Shown: one piece after another, positions 17,418 through 25,882 of the stretch
How the letters are laid out: the number at the start of each line of letters is the position of its first letter
Position numbering within the stretch: the stretch's first letter is position 1
Source of the DNA: FEN-1219 sp036563665
GTDB taxonomy: Bacteria; Pseudomonadota; Gammaproteobacteria; Steroidobacterales; Rariloculaceae
Direction: 5' to 3'
Assembly (NCBI GenBank): GCA_036563665.1
Contig: DATCLY010000041.1
Location: forward strand, 101,843-165,842
Length of the DNA stretch: 64,000 bases
Program-made: the position numbers and the translations under genes
Notes under the pieces: generated by a model
The model's input: the letters and a program-made list of their open reading frames with translations, nothing else
Told to the model about the DNA's origin: nothing
Database searches by the model: none

Positions 17418-18797
17418 TCAGGCGCCCTTGCCGGCCGCGGCCGCCACGGGACGCGGCGCGAGCCCGGCGAGCCGCTGCCGGAACTGTCTGCGCAGCAGCA
17501 CGTAGCTCACGACCGCCTGTAGCCAGACGGTGGCCACCGAGAGGTACCACACCTCCTCGAGGCGGAAGCCCGGCTGCGCCTGGAGCCAGAACGCGAGCGG
17601 CACGAACACCGCGATGCGCGTGGCCGAGGACAGGAGCGCGGGGCGCGTGTTGCCGAGCCCCTGGAAGATGCCGGAGCACGTGAACACGATGCCCTGGCCC
17701 ACGAACGTCCAAGAGATGATGTGCAGGAACAGGGCGCCCACCTCCCGCACGGGGGGCTCGTCGGTGAAGAAGGCCACGAGCAGCTCCGGCCGCCACTGCA
17801 GGAGCAGCGCGACGCAGAGCATCACGGCGGTGCTCATGAGCGTGGCCTTGACGAACGTCTCGCGCACCCGCGCAGCCTGGCCGGCACCGTAGTTCTGACC
17901 GGCGATGGGCCCCGCCGCGAACGCGATGGCCATGGCGGGCAGGAAGATGGACTGCATGATGCGCGAGCCGATGCCGAAGCCCGCCTGCGCCTCCGCGCCG
18001 AAACCGCCGATGACGGCGTAGACCACGCCGAGATAGATGAACATCAGCGCGAACTCGCCGCCGGCGGGCAGACCGACGGCGAGCATCCGCTGCCACGTCT
18101 CGAGCCGGGGCCGCCAGAGCTCCGGGTCGAAGCTCACGTACTTCTCGAGCCTCACGAAGTACCAGCCCAGCATGACGACGCCGGCGGCCACCGCCAGCGA
18201 GCTCGCAAGGCCGGCGCCCGCGACGCCCATGGCGTAGCCCGTGACCCAGCCCGCGATCAGCACCGGGGCGAGGACGGCGTTCAGCACCACGGTGAGCGAT
18301 TGCACCACCATCGTCGGCTTCACGATGCCCGTGCCGCGCAGGGCCGACCCCATCGCCACGAGCGCGAACTGCAGCGAGAGGCCGGGCAGGAACCAGTAGA
18401 GGTACGTCACGCCTTCCGCCCACGCCGCGGCGTCCGCGGCGACGACGCCCACGTACGCATCGCTCACGGGATAGCCGACGAGCAGCGTGACCGCCGCGCA
18501 CAGCCCTGCGAGCAGCAGCGACTGGTTGAACACGAGATTGGCGTCCGCCCGGTCCTTGCGACCCACGGCCTGCGAGATCAGCGCCACGGCGCCCACGCCC
18601 AGCACCTGCGTGAGCGCCATGATCACGAACATGAGCGTGCCCGCCGCGCTCACGCCGGCGATCGACGCGTCGCCCAGCGCCGCCACGAAGTAGAGGTCGA
18701 TGAGGAAGTAGAGCGTCTGGAACAGCATGCCGGCGGCGATGGGCGCCGCCATGGCAAGGATGTTCCGGACGATGGAATCCTGCGTGAGATCCTTCAT
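17418..18797 (-). CDS. MATE family multidrug/cation efflux transporter
   Basis: 459 residues starting at the ATG at 18797 (MKDLTQDSIVRNILAMAAP), the standard MATE N-terminus; a longer open frame reaching 18944 is not credible. Twelve hydrophobic segments are visible, with the MatE patterns FQTLYFLIDLYFVAALGDASIAGVS and, in the second half, PAGGEFALMFIYLGVVYAVI and the GAGQAARVRET loop. MATE proteins export drugs or metabolites in exchange for Na+ or H+ across the inner membrane. No regulator gene is adjacent. It is downstream of the AI-2E family gene on the same strand with a 100-base gap. Confidence 0.9.
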   Translation of the reverse strand: MKDLTQDSIVRNILAMAAPIAAGMLFQTLYFLIDLYFVAALGDASIAGVSAAGTLMFVIMALTQVLGVGAVALISQAVGRKDRADANLVFNQSLLLAGLCAAVTLLVGYPVSDAYVGVVAADAAAWAEGVTYLYWFLPGLSLQFALVAMGSALRGTGIVKPTMVVQSLTVVLNAVLAPVLIAGWVTGYAMGVAGAGLASSLAVAAGVVMLGWYFVRLEKYVSFDPELWRPRLETWQRMLAVGLPAGGEFALMFIYLGVVYAVIGGFGAEAQAGFGIGSRIMQSIFLPAMAIAFAAGPIAGQNYGAGQAARVRETFVKATLMSTAVMLCVALLLQWRPELLVAFFTDEPPVREVGALFLHIISWTFVGQGIVFTCSGIFQGLGNTRPALLSSATRIAVFVPLAFWLQAQPGFRLEEVWYLSVATVWLQAVVSYVLLRRQFRQRLAGLAPRPVAAAAGKGA

Positions 18798-18897
18798 GCG
18801 CGGGGTCCGGGCGCCGGCGAAAATGGGCGCCAAGCATACCCTCCCGTCCCCGCGAAGGCGATGGGCGTCGCGGTCTCGGCAGCGCGGACGGTGCGCT

Positions 18898-20121
18898 TCA
18901 GGTCGTCTCGGGCTCGGGCGAGCCGCGGTCCCGGAATGGCACACCCAGCACGTCGTGGATGAAGTAGCGCGCCACGGGCACGCCGAGCAGCATGCCCCAC
19001 AGGCCGAACGCGTGGTAGGCGACGTAAAGAATGATCAGCGTGAGCACCGGGTTCAGCTTCAAGTGCCGCCCGTAGATGAAGGGATTCAGGAAGTAGGCCT
19101 CCACCGTGTGGATCACGATGACCATGGCGATGGCCGCCGCGGACAGCGCGAGCCCGCCGTCGTTGAGCGCCACGAGCACGATGGGCGTGGTGGAGATGAA
19201 CACGCCGAGCACCGGGATGAAGCTGCACACGAACACGATCACCGACAGCATCGCCACTAGCGGGATGTCGAGCAGCAGCAGGCCGATCATCGTGAGCACG
19301 GTGTTCACGAACGCGATCGATGCCTGCGCCTCGATGGCGCGGCCCACGAGGATGCCGAACCGGGCGATCGGCGGCGCCGCCTCCTCGTAGAAGTCGCCCA
19401 CCTTGGAGCTCCTCAAGCGCTCGATGCCGCGGCGGATGCGCCCGAGGTCGATCAGAATGAGAAAGCTGAAGAGCAGCGCGAGCAGCATCGTGGCCGTGCC
19501 GCGGTACAGCATGTTGATGACCGAGGGCGCGTAGTCGCGCACGCGCTGGAACTGCTGGTCCGTGAGCGCGTCGAGGTAGAGCTGGTCCTGGCGGTTGAAG
19601 TATTCCGCCACGTGCCCGGTCGGCACGGCGTCAGCCGCCATGGCCGCGGCGAGGTCCTCCTCGGTGATGGCGAGCCGCGCGCGCTCGGCGAGGAGCCGGC
19701 GGTCCACCTCCGCCGCCACGTCGTCGGGCAAGGCGCTGCGCAGGAAGCCCGTGAGCGGCTGGCGCAGGGTCGGATAGCGCTCCACGAAGCGGTTCTTGGT
19801 CTCGATGAGCCGCATCTCAATGGACGGCAGGTTGCCGATCAGGCGGTTCACCTCCGACGCCACGCTCGGCACCACGAACCGCACGAAAGAGGCGAGCATC
19901 ACGAGGAACAGCACGTAGACGAGCGACAACGACAGCCAGTGCGGCAACCTGAGCCTGCGCTCGCCGAACTGCACGAGGGGCGCGGCGATGATGCAGAGCA
20001 CGAACGTCAGGAAGACGAGGCCGAAGAAGTCGCGCAGCAGCCACAGCAGCAGGAACAGGATGACCCAAATGACCACCCGCCGGTTGCGCTGGTAGAACTC
20101 GCTGAAGCTGAACGCGGCCAT
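18898..20121 (-). CDS. AI-2E family (PerM-like) membrane transporter
   Basis: 407 residues with about eight membrane segments: two pairs near the N-terminus (VVIWVILFLLLWLLRDFFG, WLSLSLVYVLFLVML), a soluble insert of about 150 residues, then the long hydrophobic C-terminal half with the family stretch LLLDIPLVAMLSVIVFVCSFIPVLGVFIS and the final GMLLGVPVA motif. The family (formerly UPF0118) includes TqsA and PerM and sodium/proton antiporters, so autoinducer transport should not be assumed. The ATG at 20121 is the first good start. Possibly cotranscribed with the MATE gene. Confidence 0.85.
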   Translation of the reverse strand: MAAFSFSEFYQRNRRVVIWVILFLLLWLLRDFFGLVFLTFVLCIIAAPLVQFGERRLRLPHWLSLSLVYVLFLVMLASFVRFVVPSVASEVNRLIGNLPSIEMRLIETKNRFVERYPTLRQPLTGFLRSALPDDVAAEVDRRLLAERARLAITEEDLAAAMAADAVPTGHVAEYFNRQDQLYLDALTDQQFQRVRDYAPSVINMLYRGTATMLLALLFSFLILIDLGRIRRGIERLRSSKVGDFYEEAAPPIARFGILVGRAIEAQASIAFVNTVLTMIGLLLLDIPLVAMLSVIVFVCSFIPVLGVFISTTPIVLVALNDGGLALSAAAIAMVIVIHTVEAYFLNPFIYGRHLKLNPVLTLIILYVAYHAFGLWGMLLGVPVARYFIHDVLGVPFRDRGSPEPETT

Positions 20122-20295
20122 GGGTGGCCGCTAGTATACGGGGCGCGCGCAGCCGCGCATCCAGCGACGCTCCGACGCCGAGAACGGGGTCACGATCGCG
20201 ACGCGCGCCGGCCCCCGCGTCCGCCGGCCCGATGCGAGCGTGGTACGTAACCTGCATATCGGCGCGGCTCACCCGGCGACGGGAGTGATTCGCGG

Positions 20296-21708
20296 TCAGA
20301 AGTCGAAGTCGACGCGCAGCTGCCACCGCTCGACGTCGTCGCGCAGGAAGCGGTTCGGATGGTCGTCCTCCGCGTCGAGCGGCACGCCGTAGCTCACGCG
20401 CAGCATGCCGATGCGCGGCAGCAGCAGGTCGGCGGCGACGCCTACGGACTGGCGCAGCGCCGCCGCGTCGAAACCGTAGTCGAGCGGCTGCCCCGCATCG
20501 TCGAAGAACGCCACGTCGTCCGTGGCGAACGCGTTGCCCACGTCGTAGAAGAACCCCACGCGCAGCCGCTCCCGCCAGCGCTCGGGCCACGGCGTCATGA
20601 GCTCCACCTGCCCCGACAGCAGCAGGTTGCCGCCGTAGGGGTTGCCGAGGCTGTCCTTCGGCCCGAGGCTGCTCTCCCGGTAGCCCCGCACGGAGCGCGG
20701 GCCGCCGGCGAACCAGCGAGCGTACGGCGGCATGGACGGCGTGTCCGCCGAGTAGGCGGCACCGTAGCCCAGGTGCCCGCGCAGGCGCAGCGTCCAGCGC
20801 TCGCCCACGGGTCGATAGCGCGCCACCTCGTAATCGAGCGCGTAGTGCTCCACGTCGTTGCCCGGCACGGCGAGCCGCGCCTCGAGCGACTGCTCGAGGC
20901 CGAGCCGCGGGAAGACCGCGCGATCGCGGGTGTCGTAGCGCCAGCCGAACAGGAGGTCCGCCTCCGCGAGCTCGGCCCGCAGCGAGGATCCCGGGTCGAC
21001 GTTGCCCCCCACCGCCGTGAGCCAGTCGACGAGCTGGGTGCTCGCGGCGGGGCCCGTGCCGATGGCGGTGTCGCGCAGCTCGAGGCCGAAGCGCACGCGA
21101 TGACGCTCGCCGGCCCGCCAGCCGTACTCGAGGAGGGCGCTGTCCACTTTCGCGTCGAGCGCCGAGCTCTCGGCGTTCAGGCGATCGATCTCGCGCGAGC
21201 GCAGCGTGACGGTGCGGCTCACGCCTTCCGGCCGCGCATAGGGCTCGCTGTGCGACAGCTCCGCGAACGACCAGAAGTCGCTGCCCTCCACGCGCGCCGA
21301 GAGCCGCTGGCCCGTGCCGAACAGGTTCTCGTTGATGAAGTAGCCGTGCACGCTGCCGCGGTCGGACTCGGACCAGCCCCCGCCGCCGCCGTAGCGCCGG
21401 GCCGGCGCCTCCTCGATCGTGATGATCACGTCCACCGTGTCCGGCGTGCCGGGCACGGGGCGCAGCTCCACGCGCGCGGAGGCGACGAACGGCAGCTGCT
21501 CGAGCCGGCGGCGCGACTGCTCGAGCGCCACGGTGTTCAGGTACGCGCCCTCGAGCTGCGTGAGCTCGCGCCGCAGCACCGGGTCCGCGATGCGGGTCAC
21601 CCCCTCGAGCTCGATGCGCCGCACGTAGATGCGGTCGGGGCCCTGGGCCGCCGCCGGCATCGCGAGCAGCCCGAGCAGCAGCGGCGCGAAAGCTGCCGAA
21701 CGCTTCAT
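20296..21708 (-). CDS. Outer-membrane protein of the Omp85 family with one POTRA domain
   Basis: 470 residues from ATG 21708. Signal peptide LLLGLLAMPAAA, then a single POTRA-like domain (about 25-105, IYVRRIELEGVTRIADPVLRRELTQ, reading like the last BamA POTRA) and a surface-antigen barrel. The barrel shows GWSESDRGSVHGYFINENLFGTGQ, FGWRYDTRDRAVFPRLG, the GGPRSVRGYRESSLGPKD lid loop with the Omp85 VRGY motif, and a terminal Phe (RVDFDF) as expected for a BAM substrate. With only one POTRA it is far shorter than BamA (five) or TamA (three) and is closer to short BamA-like proteins. It probably inserts or exports an outer-membrane client. Lies 38 bases downstream of glpK. Confidence 0.8.
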   Translation of the reverse strand: MKRSAAFAPLLLGLLAMPAAAQGPDRIYVRRIELEGVTRIADPVLRRELTQLEGAYLNTVALEQSRRRLEQLPFVASARVELRPVPGTPDTVDVIITIEEAPARRYGGGGGWSESDRGSVHGYFINENLFGTGQRLSARVEGSDFWSFAELSHSEPYARPEGVSRTVTLRSREIDRLNAESSALDAKVDSALLEYGWRAGERHRVRFGLELRDTAIGTGPAASTQLVDWLTAVGGNVDPGSSLRAELAEADLLFGWRYDTRDRAVFPRLGLEQSLEARLAVPGNDVEHYALDYEVARYRPVGERWTLRLRGHLGYGAAYSADTPSMPPYARWFAGGPRSVRGYRESSLGPKDSLGNPYGGNLLLSGQVELMTPWPERWRERLRVGFFYDVGNAFATDDVAFFDDAGQPLDYGFDAAALRQSVGVAADLLLPRIGMLRVSYGVPLDAEDDHPNRFLRDDVERWQLRVDFDF

Positions 21709-21746
21709 CGCGTGCACCGGCAGACAAGAATCGGGCCGAGTCCGCC

Positions 21747-23261
21747 CTACTCGGCGGCGCCCGCCGGCAGCCAGTCGAGGGAGCGCCCGACGGCCTTCTG
21801 CCAGAGCGCGAACAGCCGTTCGCGCTCGCCGCTTCTCATGGCCGGCACGAAACGCCGGTCCGCGGCCCAGTGGCTGCGCAGCTCCTCCTCGCCCGACCAC
21901 ACGCCGACGGCGAGGCCCGCCGCGTACGCGGCGCCGAGCGCGGTGGTCTCGAACACCTTCGGCCGCACCACGGGCACGCCCAGGATATCCGCCTGGAACT
22001 GCATGAGGAGCTCGTTCGCGACCATCCCGCCGTCCACCTTGAGCTCCGCGAGCCGCAGGCCGGCGTCGCGCTCCATGGCCGCCACCACCTCCCGCGTCTG
22101 GTACGCCACGGCCTCGAGCGCGGCGCGCGCGAGGTGGCCGCGGCGGGCGTAGCGGGTGAGGCCCACGACCAGCCCGCGGGCGCCCGGGTTCCAGTGCGGC
22201 GCGAACAGCCCCGAGAACGCCGGCACGAAGTAGACGCCGCCGTTGTCCTCCACCTCGCGCGCGAGGCGCTCCACGTCGGCGCTGCGCTCGATGAGCCCCA
22301 AGTTGTCGCGCAGCCACTGCACGACGGCACCCGCCACGGCGATCGAGCCCTCGAGCGCGTAGCGCGCGGGCGCCGCGCCGAAGCGGTACGCCACGGTGGT
22401 CACGAGGCCCGCCGTGGACTGCACCGGGGCCGTGCCGGTGTTGAGCAGCAGGAAACATCCCGTGCCGTAAGTGTTCTTCGCCTCACCGGGCGCGAAGCAG
22501 GCCTGGCCCACGAGCGCCGCCTGCTGATCGCCGAGGATGCCGGCGAGCGGCACGCCCCGCAGCGGCTCGCAGGCGAGCGTGCCGTAGACACCGCTCGACG
22601 GCGCGATGGCAGGCAGCGCGGCGCGCGGGATGTCGAAAGCGCCGAGCAGCTCGTCGTCCCACTCGAGCGTCGCGAGGCTCATGAGCTGCGTGCGGCTCGC
22701 GTTGGTCACGTCGGTCACGTGCAGGCCGCCCTGCGGCCCGCCGGTGAGGCTCCACGCGATCCACGCGTCCACCGTGCCCGCGAGCGCGTCGCCGGCTTCG
22801 GCCTTGCGCCGCGCGTCCGGCACGTGCTCGAGCAGCCAGCGCAGCTTCAGCGCGCTGAAATAAGTGGCGAGCGGCAGCCCCGTCTTCGCGCGGAAGCGGT
22901 CCGGACCGCCGTCGAGCGCGAAAGCGCGCACGTCGTCCGCCACGCGGGTGTCCTGCCACACGAGCGCGTTGTGCAGCGGCTCGCCGCTGCGGCGGTCCCA
23001 CAGCAGCACGGTCTCGCGCTGGTTCGTGATGCCCACCGCCGCCAGGTCCTCGGCGCCGAGGCCGGCCTGCGCGAGCGCCGCGCGGATCACCTCCTCGGTG
23101 TTGCGGCGGATCTCGGCAGCGTCGTGCTCCACCCAGCCCGGCCGGGGATAGACTTGCGCGTGCTCGCGCTGCGCCAGGGCGACGATCGCGCCGGCCTCGT
23201 CGAACACGATGAAGCGGGTGCTGGTCGTGCCTGCATCGATCGCACCGATGTACCTCGCCAC
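21747..23261 (-). CDS. glpK: Glycerol kinase
   Basis: 504 residues, the usual GlpK length. A GTG start at 23261 with AGGAGG 8 bases upstream gives MARYIGAIDAGTTSTRF, the FGGY-kinase phosphate-binding start. Further signatures are GITNQRET, ALVWQDTR, the substrate region DVTNASRTQLM, GDQQAALVGQACF, NTYGTGCFLLLNTG and the late DGGMVANELLMQFQADI. It phosphorylates glycerol to glycerol 3-phosphate in the cytosol. No glpF, glpD or glpR is adjacent; instead the next gene on the strand is the Omp85-type protein. Confidence 0.95.
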   Translation of the reverse strand: MARYIGAIDAGTTSTRFIVFDEAGAIVALAQREHAQVYPRPGWVEHDAAEIRRNTEEVIRAALAQAGLGAEDLAAVGITNQRETVLLWDRRSGEPLHNALVWQDTRVADDVRAFALDGGPDRFRAKTGLPLATYFSALKLRWLLEHVPDARRKAEAGDALAGTVDAWIAWSLTGGPQGGLHVTDVTNASRTQLMSLATLEWDDELLGAFDIPRAALPAIAPSSGVYGTLACEPLRGVPLAGILGDQQAALVGQACFAPGEAKNTYGTGCFLLLNTGTAPVQSTAGLVTTVAYRFGAAPARYALEGSIAVAGAVVQWLRDNLGLIERSADVERLAREVEDNGGVYFVPAFSGLFAPHWNPGARGLVVGLTRYARRGHLARAALEAVAYQTREVVAAMERDAGLRLAELKVDGGMVANELLMQFQADILGVPVVRPKVFETTALGAAYAAGLAVGVWSGEEELRSHWAADRRFVPAMRSGERERLFALWQKAVGRSLDWLPAGAAE

Positions 23262-23336
23262 CGCCGCTCCTCCTCGCCTCCGAGGCCTCCAATCATGCTA
23301 CAAATCACGCGTCACATCCGTCGCGGGGGATCCGCA

Positions 23337-23723
23337 ATGTCGCTCGAGGTCACGTCGCTCATCGCCGGCCTGCTCACGCTCATGATGGTGCCGCTCAGCG
23401 TTCAGGTGAGCATGCGCCGCGTCAAGCTGCAAACCGTGTTCGGCGACGCCGACGACGAGCTGCTGCGACGGCGCATCCGCGCCCACGGCAACTTCGTCGA
23501 GTACGTGCCCACCTCGCTGATCGCGCTCGGGCTCATCGAATGGAACGGCGCTCCGCACTGGCTCGTGTGGACCGTGGGCGTGGCGGTTCTCGGTGCCCGA
23601 GTGGTGCACGCCTACGGCATGCTGTACACGCGCACCACCGTGTTTCGCGGCATCGCGATGCTCTTGCAGCACGCGGCGTTCCTCGCCGCCGGTGCCTGGC
23701 TCGTGCTGTGGTTCAGCGCCTAG
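23337..23723 (+). CDS. MAPEG family membrane protein
   Basis: 128 residues, start ATG 23337 with GGGGGA 7 bases upstream. Four hydrophobic segments and the MAPEG signature RIRAHGNFVEYVPTSLIALGLIE followed by ARVVHAYGMLYT. Family members include glutathione- and eicosanoid-linked membrane enzymes in eukaryotes; bacterial versions such as E. coli YecN have uncertain roles. It starts close to the divergent glpK and converges on the YeiH-type transporter gene. Confidence 0.85.
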   Translation: MSLEVTSLIAGLLTLMMVPLSVQVSMRRVKLQTVFGDADDELLRRRIRAHGNFVEYVPTSLIALGLIEWNGAPHWLVWTVGVAVLGARVVHAYGMLYTRTTVFRGIAMLLQHAAFLAAGAWLVLWFSA

Positions 23724-23738
23724 AGCCCGCCCGCGCCG

Positions 23739-25232
23739 TCAGGACGTGACGAGGGGCGGCATGAGCCCGCGGTGGAACAGGTACGCCACCGTGTAGGCGA
23801 TGGGCGCGATGATGACCGCGAGCGCCAGGGCGTACAGCAGCGCGAGCCGCCCCATGCCGCGGAGCTTGGAGAAGTCCGTGATCACGCCCATGGCCACGAA
23901 CGTCAGCATGAACATCATGTGGCGCATGGGGCTCTGCAGCGCCGCCGTGCCCGCCGCGAGCGTGTCGGCGGCATCGGCCGACGACGACGCGATGGCGAGG
24001 AACGACAGCCACGCGACGAGATAGCCCAGCACGAACTTGGGGAAGCGGAACCAGATCTCCGACGGCCCCACGCTCACCTGGCCCGGCCGCCGCTCCACCT
24101 TGTACACCCAGATCAGTGCGAGCACGAAGGTCCAGATGCCGATGAACACGTCGATCCAGATCTTGGTGAGCACCGCCGACGAGAGGATCCACCCCGTCTG
24201 CCACCGCTCGCCCGTGGCCTGCAGGTGCGCGCTCACCATGAGCTCGTCGAGCAGGGCGCCCGCGGCCGCGTCGGCACCGTCCGTCTTCACGGTCATGCCC
24301 ATGGCCGCGCCGTTCACGATGGGCTGATCCGGGAACAAGGCCGCGTACGCGCCGGGCAGCACGAGCAGCTCGATCATCGCGAAGATGACGACCAGCATCG
24401 ACACCGTCACGGGAATGATGGGCCGCGCCCGGATGGCGCCGCCCGTGGCGATGGCCGCGGAGACGCCGCAGATCGAGATGCCGGACGCGAGCACGGCGGA
24501 GGCGTCGCGGGGCAGCCGGAACGCGCGCCGCGCGAGCGTGTAGACCAGCGGCCAGAAGAACAGATACGCCACGAACGTGGCGGCCGCCCCCGTGAGCACG
24601 AGCTCGAGCGCGAAGTCCGTGGCCTCGAGCGTCATGGCGCCGAGATTCACGCCCAGGAACACGATGGCCGTCTTGATGTACCACTCCGGCTTCGCGGCCT
24701 CGCGCAGGAAAGCGGCGAGGCGCTTCGCGAAGTTGCCGATGACGAGGCCGGAGATCAGCGCCAGCAGATACGGCGACCCTTCGCCGAGCTGCAAGCCCCA
24801 CGACAGGCCGTTGTCACGGTAGTCGTTGCGCCCGTCGACGGTGGCGTCCACCGACGTGAGGTGCATCTCGTTGCCCACCACCCAGCAGAGCCAGGTGAGC
24901 ACGAAGATCACCGTGAAGCCCGCCACGAAGCGTTTCACGTCGAGGCGCTGGAAGCGCGCGCCGACGGCGAGCAGGCCCGTGAAGACGACGTACGTGGCGA
25001 GCCAGGCGACGAACGGATGCCAGTCGTAGCCCGACGTCCTGAGCAGCTTGCTCCAGGCGAAGTCGCCCGTGACGTTGGTCCATTCCCAGACGCGAGGGCG
25101 CGCCATCCAGCCGACGAGGTCGACGCCGGCCAGCGAGGCCAGGCTCGCCGCGTAGATCGCGAGCCCCACCCAGACGGCCCACCAGTCCTCGGTCGTGAGC
25201 ATGCCGCTCGTCCAGCGGCGATTGGTCGTCAT
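23739..25232 (-). CDS. Putative sulfate exporter family (YeiH/UPF0324-type) transporter, long form
   Basis: 497 residues with about twelve hydrophobic segments. The core matches the YeiH/UPF0324 pattern: LISGLVIGNF, AIVFLGVNLGAM, ASGISICGVSAAIATGGAI (the conserved ICGVSA half-site) and a later ITDFSKLRGMG. The N-terminal 150 residues add a pair of extra segments and are longer than in YeiH (about 350 residues). The substrate is not established; the family name comes from a link to sulfite or taurine metabolism in a few bacteria. The start ATG overlaps the stop of the upstream small gene in ATGA, so the two are translationally coupled. Last gene of a three-gene operon. Confidence 0.8.
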   Translation of the reverse strand: MTTNRRWTSGMLTTEDWWAVWVGLAIYAASLASLAGVDLVGWMARPRVWEWTNVTGDFAWSKLLRTSGYDWHPFVAWLATYVVFTGLLAVGARFQRLDVKRFVAGFTVIFVLTWLCWVVGNEMHLTSVDATVDGRNDYRDNGLSWGLQLGEGSPYLLALISGLVIGNFAKRLAAFLREAAKPEWYIKTAIVFLGVNLGAMTLEATDFALELVLTGAAATFVAYLFFWPLVYTLARRAFRLPRDASAVLASGISICGVSAAIATGGAIRARPIIPVTVSMLVVIFAMIELLVLPGAYAALFPDQPIVNGAAMGMTVKTDGADAAAGALLDELMVSAHLQATGERWQTGWILSSAVLTKIWIDVFIGIWTFVLALIWVYKVERRPGQVSVGPSEIWFRFPKFVLGYLVAWLSFLAIASSSADAADTLAAGTAALQSPMRHMMFMLTFVAMGVITDFSKLRGMGRLALLYALALAVIIAPIAYTVAYLFHRGLMPPLVTS

Positions 25233-25513
25233 GGCCGTGCTTCCCTTCCGTCATGCGTGCCCGTCCCGCGGCCGACGCGCAGGACGTAGTTGAAGTAGTG
25301 GGCCTGGTACTGCCGCAGCCACGCGGGCAATGCGCCCATGTCGAAACGCACGTGCACCGACGAGGGTTCGGCGCCCTCGAACGCGCGCACGATGAGCGTG
25401 TCGAGCGCGGCGAGGTCCGCGTGCGCGACATCGAGGCCGGCGCCGCGCGCGCGCCATTGCCCGCGCTCGTAGCTCAAGACCAGCTCGCGCCGTCCGCCGC
25501 CTTCGGTGGTCAT
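25229..25513 (-). CDS. Small soluble protein, possibly DUF5395-like
   Basis: 94 residues from the ATG at 25513, which lies 8 bases after the stop of the upstream 58-codon gene. It reads as a compact alpha/beta domain: a beta hairpin ELVLSYERGQWRARG, a helix around LAALDTLIVRAF, then VRFDMGALPAWLRQYQAHYFN near the end. The last part resembles the ending of short proteins filed as DUF5395, which I recall with limited certainty. No catalytic motif is visible. Its stop overlaps the start of the YeiH-type transporter (ATGA), which points to a role as a partner or regulator of that transporter. Confidence 0.6.
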   Translation of the reverse strand: MTTEGGGRRELVLSYERGQWRARGAGLDVAHADLAALDTLIVRAFEGAEPSSVHVRFDMGALPAWLRQYQAHYFNYVLRVGRGTGTHDGREARP

Positions 25514-25521
25514 GCGGTCCG

Positions 25522-25698
25522 TCAGGACAGGATGAAGCGGTCGACGAGCCAGCCCAATACGAACAACGCCGCCGCGCCGACCACGACGCTGGAGGTGACG
25601 AGCCACGTCTCCCAGGACTCCCAGGCCTCGTGCTCGCCCGACAACGCTTCCCGACCGTGCGGCTGCTGGTCGCCCCGTGGCTCGTCGTTCGGCAGCAT
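25522..25698 (-). CDS. 58-residue single-pass membrane protein
   Basis: MLPNDEPRGDQQPHGREALS opens a polar, acidic N-terminal half (about 30 residues), followed by one membrane helix (WLVTSSVVVGAAALFVLGWLV) and a short tail DRFILS. The start ATG at 25698 has an excellent GGGAGG 4 to 5 bases upstream, the best ribosome site in this operon. It is the first of three tightly packed genes ending with the YeiH-type transporter, so it is probably a small accessory subunit. Proteins of this size are easily missed in annotation. No homologue known to me. Confidence 0.65.
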   Translation of the reverse strand: MLPNDEPRGDQQPHGREALSGEHEAWESWETWLVTSSVVVGAAALFVLGWLVDRFILS

Positions 25699-25882
25699 GC
25701 TACCTCCCTCGTGGGTGTTGTTCTGGTTAGCGGGCCGCGCCGGCCCAGCTGGTGCGCCGGGCCGGGCCGCTATTGTTCTTGTGGTTTCGCGGCCGGCTCG
25801 AGCGCCCGGTGAGTATAGCGCCCGCGGCCGCCGTGACGAACCGCCCGGGCCGCTCCGGAGCTCCCTCGTGCACACTAGTCGA

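Noticed and set aside
18798..18944. 49-residue N-terminal extension of the MATE protein
   Set aside because: Arg/Pro-rich leader atypical for MATE proteins; the internal ATG at 18797 gives the normal N-terminus.
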